This document shows, piece by piece, positions 33,474 to 45,466 of a stretch of 64,000 nucleotides of DNA. A model generated the notes under the pieces. It was not told where the DNA came from. It made no database searches and saw only the letters and a list, made by a program, of their open reading frames with translations. Position 1 is the stretch's first letter. The number at the start of each line of letters is the position of its first letter. Origin of the DNA: Zygnema cylindricum (Eukaryota; Streptophyta; Zygnematophyceae; Zygnematales; Zygnemataceae). The stretch covers positions 376,397-440,396 of the forward strand of contig JBBHKE010002352.1 of assembly GCA_037447655.1 (NCBI GenBank), written 5' to 3'. The position numbers and the translations under genes are program-made.

Positions 33474-35859
33474 TCATCAAGAATTCCTATCTTTTCCGGG
33501 GATAAGTATGTTTACTGGGCGGATATGGTGGAGACACATTTTGAAAATGTCAATCTTTTGGATATATTGGATGGTTCTTTGGATGAATCTGATCCGTCAT
33601 GGTCTAAGAAAAATACGCAGGCTCGTTCTATTTTGAAATTTTGTATATCTGAGGACTTAGCTATGTCTCGGATAAAAATGAAAAAAGCAATTGATATCTG
33701 GAAATCCATTAAAAGTGATTATGAAAAGGCTAATGTTCAGGAAGAACTTTTATTGGCTGGAAAAATTTGGGACTATAAGTACACTGGCGGTACAATGGCT
33801 GAATATTCTAACAAATTTCGTATTCTTGTAGATGCACATGCTTGTGCCGGTGGGGTGTTTCCCCAATTTCAACAGGCAGTATTGCTCATGCGGGGTCTCC
33901 CTCGTAGTATGAAAGGAGCATCTGACATGCTCAAACAGAAAGATAAAGCTAGCTGGACCTTACAGTTAGCAATCAATATTTTATTAGAGGAGGAGGCTAC
34001 ATCTAATATTCTCAATGTTGAGCAAGTAGAGGCTTTTAATTTAGAATTTGGAAAGAACGGTCAATTTAATCAGCAAGGTCATCAGTTTACCCAATTGAGA
34101 CAGTTTAATCTGGGGGGAAATAGACAATCAAACAATGCATGTTTTTATTGTAGTGAAAGAGGTCATGGATACAAATTCTGTCCTAAAATTAAACAAGCTA
34201 ACGACACAAGTTTATACAGGCCAGGATGGCAACAAAGTCAGTTTTTCAAAAACTTCACGAGGCCTACACCTCGTGGAAATGCACCGTTTTCAGCTTCTTC
34301 ATCAATCCAAGACGAAACTCTGACATTTTCTGAGGAGGACGACACGGATCTATTCGCTATGGCGGCAGCAATGGAAGGCGCAAAGGACCCTAGATGGATT
34401 ATGGATACAAGAGCGTCAGCGCATATGTGTTGGAACAAGGCCATCTTCAAAAATCTGAAAGCAACGCCGGAGAAAAATATTTATTATGCTTGTGGAATGA
34501 GTGTCCAAACTCGTGCAATGGGTGATGTGTCCTTGCTAGTTGATGTGGATGGAAAACCAATCGAAAGGACTCTTCACAATGTCTTATTTGTGCCTGACTT
34601 TAAGAAAAATCTGTTTTCTACGTCGTTGGTTGAGAGTAAAGGCTTTGAGGTCAGTTTGAAAAATGGTCGGCAGGTTGTTAGCAAAAACGGCAAGGTTGCG
34701 GTTACAAGTACTAGAGATAGTAGCAAGATGTATCGCATGGATATGGCTAATACAAAAGAAAATGATGTTTTGTACTCCGGTGTTTTGCACTCAGATGAGT
34801 TGTGGCATAAAATATTAGGCCATGTCAACTATGATAGTTTGAAAAAAATGGTTGTTGCTGGAAAGATAGAGGGTGTATCAATCACAGATGGGCCGGTCAA
34901 AACTTGCGATGGTTGCGCTTTAGGCAAAATCCACAGATTGCCATTTCCTAACGAGTCTCAGCATCGGTCGACCAAACTTTTACAACAAATTCATTCGGAT
35001 GTCTTTGGTCCGGCGAAGGTTCCTTCTGCCGGGGGAATGAAATATATGGTCACCTTCACAGATGATTTCTCACGGTTTACAAAAGTTTACTTCATGAAGG
35101 AGAAGAGTGAAGTGTTTGGTCACTTCAAACACTATAAAGCATGGGCTGAAAAACTTCATAATTCATCTATTTTGCAGCTCAGATCGGACAATGGTGGTGA
35201 ATATACATCAAAAGAGTTTGAAACCTTTTTACTCGAGGAAGGCATTAGTCATCTCCTGACTGTTCCATATTCACCGGAACAAAATGGGGTGTCGGAACGG
35301 CTGAATAGAACTCTCACGGAAAGCTCTAGATCTATGCTCGCAGATAAAAATGTGGATCCGAAATTCTGGGCTGAGGCTCTAAATTGTGCAGTTTATATTA
35401 AAAATAGGATAGGATCAAGATCGGTAGAAACAACTCCTTACGAAATCTGGACAGGTAGCAAACTAGATGTTAGCCATTTCAAGGTCTTTGGTAGTCAATG
35501 CTTTATATTGGATACGTCTACAGATAGATGGAAAATGGAACCGAAGGGATTACCGGGTATTCTGTTAGGATATGATGATCACTCGAAAGGTTATAGAGTC
35601 TTTGTGTTTGAAAGAAAGAAAATAGTTGTAGCTAGAAACATCATTGTTAAGGATGAACTAGTCTCCATAGATTTATTTCAAATGACAGAGCAGCAAAGGC
35701 AACAGAAAGTACAGGAGTATTTCATCTTAGATTGCATGCAGGAACTTGTCCCGCACATTCCACAAACTCCGGTAATGACTCAGGAATCAGACTCCCTCCA
35801 ACTTCCTCACCAACTTCGGGTCCAGACGGACCAAGAGCAGTCAATACAGACGGAACGCA

Positions 35860-35945
35860 ACCAGCGCAATCACGAACACACGGATCGCAACCAGCGCAAT
35901 CACCAAGACACGGATCGCAACCAGCGCAACCAGCGCAATGCGCGG
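35860..35945 (+). repeat. Tandem ~24-27-bp repeat in the integrase-RT linker of copia C
   Basis: Units of cacggatcgcaaccagcgca recur about three times and encode a TDRNQRNH-like repeat. It occupies the same place as the unrelated GCTGCGAA minisatellite of copia A. Confidence 0.85.
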
Positions 35946-37699
35946 GATCCGACGATCTCAGCCTCAGAATTTCCGGGGAGAAGAAGATCAAGCAGCCGCC
36001 TGCAAGCAAGCTCTCACTTTGCCTACTCGGCAGTCTCAGGGGAGCCCTATACCATCCAAGAAGCTTTCTCATCACCAGAGCGGAATCACTGGATTGAGGC
36101 GGCAAACGACGAAATGAAGTCGATCATGGAGGCTCAAACATGGGAGCTCGTGGACCTTCCTCCAGACCAAAAAGCGATCGGCAGCAAATGGGTATTCAAG
36201 GTGAAGTTAAATCCCGATAACACCATTGAACGCTATAAGGCCAGACTTGTGGCGAAGGGGTACAATCAAAAGGAAGGAATCGATTTTGAATAAACATTTT
36301 CTCCGGTTGTAAGATTTCCAACAGTTAGGATTTTGCTGTCTTTAGCTGCTATAGAAGATATGGAAATTCATCAGATGGATGTAAAAACGGCCTTTTTGCA
36401 TGGAGAACTAGAAGAGACCATTTACATGCAGCAGCCTGAAAAGTATGTAGAATCAGGAAAAGAGCACTTAGTATGCAAGTTCCTAAAATCTTTGTACGGC
36501 CTGAAACAGGCCCCGAGAGAGTGGAATATAAAGCTTGGTGAATTCTTGACTAGTCTAGGAATTCAAAGGATAAGTTCTTATCACTCTGTCTACGTTCTAA
36601 AGGGTGAAAATGGGATAGTGTATATAGCGGTATATGTAGATGATTTTCTATTAATTAGCAAATCAATGGCTGAAATTAACAAAATCAAAACTGCTCTAAA
36701 CTCACGGTTCGAGATGAAAGACCTCGGTGAGGCAAAATATATCTTGGGTATCCAGGTAGAGAGGGACAGAAATAAGAAAATAATAAAATTGACTCAAAAA
36801 GAGGCTATTGGAAACATGTTAGATGAGTACGGAATGCGGGGGGCAAAAGGGTGTTTAACTCCAATGGAGTTTCGGCAGAAGTTAGAGGGAGAAGAGACAG
36901 AACCAGGTGTTATTGTTAGCGAGTATTTAGAATTATGGGAGAATGATCCTATGGCAATAATACCTTATAGACAGATAGTGGGAAGCTTAATATACTTCAT
37001 GAACTGTACCCGTCCTGACATTGCTGCAGCAGTCGGGGTACTGAGTAGGAGTCTAGAAAATCCGAGAAAATCTGATCTGGATGCAGCAAAGAGAGTCTTA
37101 AGATATTTGGCAGGAACTAAAGATCTCAAACTCACTCTAGGCGGAGGAGAAGTCAAGCTGCAAACATGGAGTGATGCAAGCTATGGCGACATGCCAAGCT
37201 GGAAATCTACCACGGGATTCGTTCTACAAATTGGGAACGATACTTGCTGCTGGAGCAGCAAACTTCAAAAGGTGACAGCACAGTCGACAATGGAGTCGGA
37301 ATATATGGCAGCAAGCTCGGCCCTCAAAGAACTCTTATGGGTAAAATCCATGTTACAAGAACTAGGATACATGCAAGTTGGTCCACAGGTGATCTGGTGT
37401 GATAACCAGGCTGCCATTGCCATTGCTTCTAACCCGAGTCATCACTTCAAAAGCAAGCACATGGATGTACGATTACACTTTGTAAGAGAAAAAGTGTTCT
37501 CTAGAGTGATTAAATTATGTTACTTACCAGATGCAAAAATGATTGCTGATATGCTCACTAAAGCTCTTCCTGCTCCTAAGCTGAAGTATTGTAGGGAAGC
37601 AGTGGGATTAAGTGAATAGTTCAATTGCTGAATTGCTATATTGCTATGCTGCGATACTGCGCTAGTTTATCACCGCAGCTGCGCTGGTATACTGAGTCT

Positions 37700-37714
37700 A
37701 AAGCTTTAGGGGAG
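37700..37714 (+). promoter_or_regulatory. Polypurine tract of copia C
   Basis: aaagctttaggggag directly precedes TGTTGTATTTTGG of the 3' LTR, as in copia A. Confidence 0.8.
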
Positions 37715-38489
37715 TGTTGTATTTTGGAAAGCTTTCAGTCTCAGAGCAGCGCAGCAGCGCACCAACTATACAGACAGCAACGCAGCTGCTATACGGAAGA
37801 GCAGCGCAGCTGCTATACAGCAGAGCAGCGTGGCTGCTCTACAGCAGAGCAGCGCAGCAGCAGAGCAGCGCAGCAGCGAAGCTGCAACACAAACAGGACA
37901 ACGCAACCACGATTATATTTGATATGGTCCGTACAGTCAATACATCGTCTGATATTCTTAATGTGATTCTGTACAGATAGAGCAACTGCGATAGATACGA
38001 TTCTAGTAAACTTAGTGGGTAACTCAGTGGAAACTTAGTGGGTAACTCAGTGGTAGCTTAGTGGTAGCTCAGTGGTAGCTTAGTGGTAGCTTAGTGGTAG
38101 CTTGACGGATTAGTGGTAGCTTGGTGATTTGATGTACCTCCCAAGTACACTGGCATTGCTGGTTCAACACAAGTATAAGACTTAGGACTCAGAACATATT
38201 ATGTATCCAGACTTCCAAGTAGTAAAACTGCAAACAGTTTTTGGGAAACTTCTGAGTATTATATCTTGAGTGTTGTCGGGTCAATTGTGCTATAACTTTG
38301 GGAGTTATCAGTGTTTATTCTACTCTATATTCTGATAGAGTTTTGTGAGGTTTGGATGCTTGTATAAGAAGTGGTGAGCACTTAACAACAGCTGTTTGGT
38401 AGGATTCTTGATAGCTTCTAAGAGTGTATCATGTCTACTTCTACTACTACTGCTGCTCCTCCACCTGCACCGGTGGTTGTAGAACAACA
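37715..38489 (+). repeat. 3' LTR of copia C (775 bp, single U3)
   Basis: It matches the first U3 block and the R/U5 part of the 5' LTR but lacks the second U3. It ends GTAGAACAACA, then the target duplication gagtg. It keeps the gag start (ATG 38431). Confidence 0.93.
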
Positions 38490-39850
38490 GAGTGTAGCAA
38501 AAAATGTCACGAATGAAGCAACGTACATAGTATAAAAATGTTATAACTGCAATATACAAAAAGTCATAAATGCAAAAAATGTCACAAATTGAATAAAACT
38601 AATAGCGTTGTCAACAATAGGATGTGAACAATAATAAAAAATATAACGTGTGTAAAACATATCACGCGTGAATCAATGTATAAAGTATGTAGATGTCGTA
38701 AGTGCAATAAACAAAATGTCATAAATGCAAAAAATTTCAAAAATGGAATAAACCTACTAGTTATGTCAGCAACAATAAATATAATAAATGTGTCCTAAAT
38801 CTAAAATATGTCACGAATGAAGCAATGTACATAGTATAAAAATGTCATAAGTGCAATGTACAAAATGTCATAAATGTAAAAAGTGTCACAAATTGAATAA
38901 AAATAATAGTGTTGTCACCAACAGTAAGTTTAAAAAATATAACATATGTGTAACAAGTGTCAAAAGTGCAACAATGACGTGAACTACAATAAGTGCAATA
39001 GTGGCATCATCATTTTTTAACGCGTGTTTAAAGTGAAATAACGCAATTACAACTATAACAAACTTAAAAAATGTGTCATAAATGTAACCAGTGTCACAGG
39101 TGCAATAGTAACGTCAACTACAATACCTGCAATAGTGACATGATCATTTTTTGACACGTGTTGAAAATGAGGTAACTCAATTACAAGCATAATAAACATA
39201 CTATTGATGTCAACAACATTAACTGTAAAAAATGGGTGAAATGTATTAAGTGTGAAGTAACTAAGTTACGGATAGAGCAAATATAAGAGTGATGTCAGCA
39301 ACAATAACTTTAAAAAGTGTGTAAAACGTGTCAAATGTGTAGAAAGTGCACTCTAATATAATAAGGATGTCAACAATAATAAGTGTAAAAATTGTGTAGA
39401 AAGTGTCAAGTGTGTAGAAAATGTCATGATGATGTATACAACAATAAGTGTAAAAAATATATAAAAAAATTCGAGGGTGTAAAAAATGCACTCAAATGTA
39501 ACAATGATATCACCAACAATAAGTCTTAAGTATATAAAAAATGATATCAACAACAATAAGTCTAAAATGTATAGAAAATAATATCAGCAACAATAACGTG
39601 TAAACTGTGAAGAAAGTGTCATGTAAGAAAAGTCACGAGTGTAGTAATGTATAAACTGTTTTACGTGCTATAAGTTTTACAAAAATAATGGTGACGTTAA
39701 ACATTAAAAAATGTTACGGGTGTAGTAATGTATAAAGTGTTTTAAGTGGCATAAATGTTACAAGTACAAAAATGTCACGGGCATAGTAATGTATAAAATG
39801 TTTTAAGTGCTATAAGTGTTAACATTAACTGCAACAAGTGCAATAATAAT
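38490..39850. repeat. Degenerate tandem array, right part
   Basis: Continuation of the array at 30290: the same phrases (aatgtcacgaatgaagcaatgtac, gtcataaatgcaaaa, aacaataagtgtaaaaa; read in pieces) recur with heavy divergence, becoming shorter and less regular towards 39850. Confidence 0.7.
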
Positions 39851-42318
39851 GCAAATATAATAGAACAATGACTCTCAAATAGGAGATGCATGATTTTAAC
39901 CAAATCACAAATTTTATTTTTTTTTTGTTAAATGCACTAAAGAACTAAAAAAAAAATTGATTATTAAAAAATGAAAAAATGCTTTAAATAACTTTTAAAT
40001 TGATTGTTGTTTCGCTAAGAACGCTGAATGAGGCAAATTTCTTTTTCGTGGAATACGCTAAAGAACTCCATTTTTTTATTATTGTATAAATATACATATT
40101 TTTTAATCTATTTTATGTGGTTTTTTATTATTCTTTCTTTATTTGATTATTTAATTATGGATTTTTTTTTTGTTTTCGTGATTGTAAGAGTTTTTTTTTT
40201 AATGTGCTTACATAATTGTGACTGTAATTATGATTGTGTTTTTTTTTACGTAATAACTCTGTATATACATAATTAAAAAAATCTTATGGTTTTATTTTAT
40301 TTTATTAATTATTGAAATTAGTGATATAAAAATTCACATTTTAATAGGAGCAATAAAAAAAAACAATAAAAAAAAAAATTTTATTTTTAATTTTATAATT
40401 ATTTTTTATAAAATAATGTAGAATTTTTTATTTTATTTAATTCTACATTTTATGTTCATTATCATTAGATCATTTTGTATATATAAATATAATGTAATCG
40501 TATATAATATTTATATATATTTTATAAAAATATTAATTATTATTAATATATATATATATATTAATAATTAAATTCTTTTAAGTAATGTACAAAACTCTAG
40601 TATAACTTTTCTTTAAAGTGCAAAAATTATAAATTATAAATTTTATGAAAGATAAAAAAAATATAATAATATTAATTAATTATAAAAAAATAACTTAAAA
40701 CAAATTTTAAATTTTAAATAATATGGTTTGTTATTAAAGTTTTTTTTTATACTAAAAAAAATCATATTTCTTATAAAATTTATTATGAATATATGAATAA
40801 TACATTTAGATATATGAAATATATAAAACAAAACACATTAAAACATCAAGAAAATAATTTTAAAATTTATAAGTGATCATAATTTATTTTTATTTTTTAT
40901 TAGTACATCGCTCGTTACTTCTTTCTCTTTTTGCACTATTTTCATTGTGATCGACATTTGTCGTTAGTACACAAAAATATTTTAGGAGTTATCCGAAAAA
41001 CTTTTAATCATGCATGTTTAAGAAATAAAAAACTGAATTAAGTTTTGATTTCTTTTGGTTAGTTATACTTCAAATAATCCATTTAGTTCAGCAAACAAAA
41101 CTATGAACTTATTTTTTTTATTCTCGTTGAAGATACATTTTTTTCAAATAATGATGGAAGTTTAAAACAAAAATAAAATAAAAAAACTCCTTTTATTATT
41201 ATTTAAATTTATTATTTAAATAATAGAAAATATTGTAATGCTAATATATAGTTTGCTTATTTTATTGTTATAAAGAATAACAAAAAATTTAATAAATAAA
41301 TAAAATGATAGTGTAAAAAATACACAAATTTTATATAAAAATTAAATAATAAAAGTTTAATTTATTAACATATAAAATTTATATGGAAAATTTCTACATC
41401 ATTAAAAGATACATATATGCTAGAAAAAAAAACGTAAAAAAATATTAAAAAACATTCAAAAACTTATTTTTGCTTCTTTATTATGTTTTGCTCAATTTTT
41501 TTTTATGTTTTGAAAACTTTTTTCTATAAATTCAAATTTAAAACACAAAAAACATCGAACATAAATGTTGTTCTTTTTTTTTAGTTTTATTAAATTATCA
41601 AATAAATAAATAATTAAAAAAAAAATACGTTACATTTAATATACTTCTTACGGTTGATTAACCACTTATCAGTAACTTATTCGTTTGGGAAAAAATATTT
41701 AGCACATGTATATCAAAAATTTCACTACATATGGTAAAAAAAAAAAATCACATAAAAATTTATATAAATAAAAAAATATTTTCATTTATTTAAATTATAA
41801 TTCTAAGTAATATATCGTTTATTTATTTTAGTTATTATAAAAAAAAACAAGAAAAATAATAAACAAATAAAAAAAATGAAGTCAAAATTTGTAAAAAAAC
41901 TACAATTTATATATATTTTTTGTAATTAAAAAAAAAAATCATAAATTTATTAATTTATTATTTTTACATTTTAAAGAAAATTTGTATTTTTGTATAATTT
42001 CTTAAATATGTAATTTATTATTAAAAGTAAAAAAAAACCTTTAATTTAGGAATAATATATGATCAATTTTTTATATTTATGATAAATTTTATAATTCATA
42101 AATTTTTTTCAATTCAAAATATTTATATGTTTAGGGTTTTTCTTTATTTATAAATATTATAAAATATTGAATTTTTTTTTTTGTAAATCAAACAAAAAAA
42201 TTACAAAATAAATAAAAATAATAATTAAATAAAAAAATGATTGAAAAATAAAATAAAATATATATATATATATATAAAACTGAGATAATAAAAAAAAACA
42301 AAAAAATAATTGAAAGAA

Positions 42319-42352
<34 letters not shown>

Positions 42353-44478
42353 AAGATAATTATTAAATAATTAAAAAAAAAATGAAGTTAAATTTAATTA
42401 AGTATATTTAAATAAAAATTTTATAAGGTTTCTAAAAGTTTTTTAAGTGGTAAGAAAAAAGAAAAAAATAAAAACTCATGTGGTATAACGGAGCAAATAT
42501 CTTAATTGCCATTTTCGTCCAAATTCTAAAGCCAATTAATATTGACGGAATTTATTATTAAACCATAATTTAAATTGACGAAATTGACGATAAAACCATA
42601 TTTCATAATGAAAGTTGCGTTCATTTAGTGATTATTTGTCACAAAATCCACAACTGTCTTATTTTGTCATTGGAAAACAAAAAAAAATATTTCCTCATGT
42701 TTAAAACACAATGAGTTTTTTTTTCACTAAATGAAGTTAGTTTTTATTCAACAAAATTGTTGAAAAAATATCAGTTTTAAGATATTTTATACGCAATTTT
42801 TAACCGTTGTTCTTTTAATTTACAAATGAAATTGCATAATAAAACTAATGATGATCCTAAATATTTCATTTTTAAAAAAATAATGCAAATATAAAAAAAT
42901 CAAAAAACATGCGAATATAAAAAAATCAAAAAACAAATTCTGACGTGTTCTTTTTGTTGTTAACACTAATTTAATATTTTTAAATATTAAAAACAAGTAT
43001 GTTTTGAAGAATTTGCTAAATATATAATTTATTATTAAAAAAAAGCGAAAATGTAATGATTTATAAAAGACGATATTTATATAAATTAAAAAATAAATAA
43101 AAACTAAGTAAATTCAAACGTTCACATAAATGTAAATTAATTTTATAAAAAATATAATTTAAAATAGACTGGGTTTTAACACAAACACCTACTATTGGTT
43201 GTGTTCAAAATTTATATAGTGAAAGATAGTAGATTTATAATTTTTTATTGTTTTTATTTTTTATGAAAATTATATTTTTGTACAATTTGCTAAATATATA
43301 ATTTATTATTAAAAGAAAAGAAGAAAATAGATATTTTACGTAAAAATTTACGATCTTATAAAAGACTTATATTTATATAAATAAAATTGTAAATTAAAGC
43401 TAAATGTAAATTTAAACATACACATAAATGTAAATTTATTTTATAAAAATATAGTTAAAAATAAACCAAGTGAGAGTAAAACAGAGTGATTATTTGAGAA
43501 AAAAACGATATAAGGAAAAAAATGTCGGTTTAATAATATGGACTTCAACCTAAACTTTATTTTCTTGTGATGATGCTTTATATGTTTTCTCGTACGTGAA
43601 TGTTGTTAGTTTTCTTATGAGTTATTTTTTTTCTCTATCGTTACATATGGTGTCGAGCTACGGTAGTTTGCCTTGTTAGAGTTTATATTGTTGGAGTTAC
43701 ACACTTAATTAGTGAAACTTTCGTTTTTTTTTCGTAAAATAATTTTGAATATCATTTTTAATAAAATACAATAAAGATAGTGTTTAAACAATAATTTAAG
43801 ACAAAACTAGTGTTTAAACAGTAAATTTTAACAAAGTGTTGAAACAATGTTTTTTGACCAAAGTAGCGTTGAAAGAATGTTTTTTTACCAAAGTATTTTT
43901 TAAACAATTGTTAATGATAGTACTTTACTTGTAGTTTATACACCTTCTTTCCCTTCGTCCCTTTAATACTAATTACTGAAAACTAAAAAAAAAACATTTT
44001 AGAGATTCTCATAGGTTTTTAAAGTTTTTAAGAGCTTTTTTTTTTCTATTTTTTGTCATTTTTGAACTGTGGCCTAAAAAAAAACAACCTTGTACGAATA
44101 GTTTTTATAGCTTTTAACAAATTCTTGACGATATGAAAAAAGGCAAAAAATCCCAAAACAATGGCCTAAAACCCGAAAAAACCCAAAAAAATAGTTTAAA
44201 AACCACATAAGAAAACAGTTTAAAAACCATAAAAGTTTAACAATTTATCATTTTTATAGTTTAGTAACTAAAAAACCTGAAAACTTTTTAAAAGCCCTAA
44301 AATCCCCAAAAACGCCTAAAGATGGCCGAGAAAAGCCATTTAACTGCAACAACGTCCCCCAAACCCCGAAACCTTGCAAAAAATCACAAAAAAACTGAAA
44401 AAAACCCCGAAACCTTGCAAAAAATCACAAAAAAACTGAAAAATACCTTAACAGATAAAAAAAAAAACAAATAGTAAG
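39851..44478. other. Extremely A+T-rich block, no gene seen
   Basis: Dominated by poly-A, poly-T and (at) stretches, including an A-run of about 30 at 42326-42350 and (ta)n at about 42260-42280. No frame with a recognisable domain. A 41-bp direct duplication (ccccgaaaccttgcaaaaa...) sits at about 44363-44445. The base composition contrasts sharply with both flanks. Confidence 0.6.
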
Positions 44479-45461
44479 TGTTGAAATATAAAATCTTTAA
44501 TTCAGTAGACAAAGCTGTGAGGTGAGATTAATGACTTCAGATATTTTTGTGAGAACAAGTTGTAATATTTACCTTTATTAATGTGACAGTAACAAAAAGA
44601 CATTAGAGAGTACTGTACGTTTACAAAGACATGTGTCAGCAAGGGGAGGACTATACAAGTTTTACGGAAGAGCGCTGACAACCACTTACACGCGGTGTGC
44701 ACTAAAAGAGCAGATTTACATGATCGGACATACAAAACATCAACTGCATATCTGGGAAATTTATGGTATGGTGAGCTATAGCGACCGTTGATTGGTATCA
44801 TGTCAACGAACGCGATTTATGTGGGACCACAAGTGACGAAACACACTCGTACGAAGTCAGATGCTTCATATTGCACGACCACAGTCGGGTGGACTTTAAT
44901 GACCATTGCTGACTAAGCACTTGAAACATTTATTGTACGGTCTCCTATTTGTGTATATTTGTATAACACTGTTTTGTAGTTTAGTGTAATAAAAAATAGT
45001 GTTTTAGTGTTTAGTTTTTTGAAAATTGCAATTAGGTTTTTGAAAAGTACATACGGTATAGTGAAGTACAGTTTACTTTGTCGTAGCATGGAACAATACA
45101 GTAGTACAGTCACCGGAATTACTATAGATCACTAGATACTAATTGTGAGTATATAGTTTTAGGACTTAGTCAAATTTATGTATCTAGTCTTAGGATAAAG
45201 TTATCTAAAGGCAATTTATGAGAAACTTCCAGATGCTATATCTTATGGTTGGCTTGGTCAATTGGTCTACAACTTAAAAAGTTCTTAGTATGTTGTATAT
45301 TGTATTGTGTTGCTGAATTTGAGTTAGTTTGTACGTGTGTGTCATAGTATGTGTCAGCTAAAAGTTGGTTGTTGAGGAAGGTACTTGATAGCTTCAGAGT
45401 ACATGTCTACTTCTACTACTAGTGTTAGTTCTCCTCTTGCAACGGTGGTCGTAGAAAAATA
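44479..45461 (+). mobile_element. Solo LTR E, copia C-like (983 bp)
   Basis: It starts TGTTGAAATA and ends GTAGAAAAATA, a decayed GTAGAACAACA. It is flanked by a perfect 5-bp duplication gtaag (44474-44478 and 45462-45466). The last part aligns with the copia C LTR (ggacttag, tatgtatc, gagaaacttc, gatagcttc) and still carries ATGTCTACTTCTACTACTA, the LTR-encoded gag start (45404). The first ~650 bp is a different U3. Confidence 0.83.
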
Positions 45462-45466
45462 GTAAG

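Larger units (their letters stand above)
33402..37619 (+). pseudogene. Gag-pol polyprotein of copia C, one in-frame stop
   Basis: A single frame from ATG 33402 (inside the LTR) to the stop at 37617-37619, about 1,405 codons, broken only by TAA at 36291-36293 near the start of RT (GIDFE, then stop, then TFSPVVRF). Domains: gag; zinc knuckle CX2CX4HX4C (34140-34181); protease with D-T-R (34404-34412) where the family needs D-S/T-G; integrase WHKILGH, CDGC and D,D,E in HSDVFG, RSDNGGEY, YSPEQNG; RT YVDD (36633-36644); RNase H WSDASYGD, ESEYMAA, WCDNQAA. The IN-RT linker has a DRNQRNH-type repeat (about 35860-35945). The protease change should abolish activity and the stop should remove RT, so it is probably not autonomous. 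Confidence 0.94.
32192..38489 (+). mobile_element. Ty1/copia retrotransposon C, full-length, in the tandem array
   Basis: Perfect target duplication gagtg (32187-32191 and 38490-38494). The 5' LTR is 32192-33460 (1269 bp) and the 3' LTR 37715-38489 (775 bp); the extra 494 bp is a second, diverged U3 block. Primer-binding site at 33461, polypurine tract at 37700-37714. The gag-pol frame is nearly intact, with one in-frame stop and a mutated protease active site. It belongs to the same lineage as copia A (same domain order, same LTR/gag overlap) but a different family, as the LTRs share only the TGTTGT start, the polypurine tract and short stretches. Confidence 0.96.

Noticed and set aside
30290-39850. 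Could the repeat array be a CRISPR?
   Set aside because: Units are long, degenerate and without unique spacers; the context is a plant-type nuclear genome.
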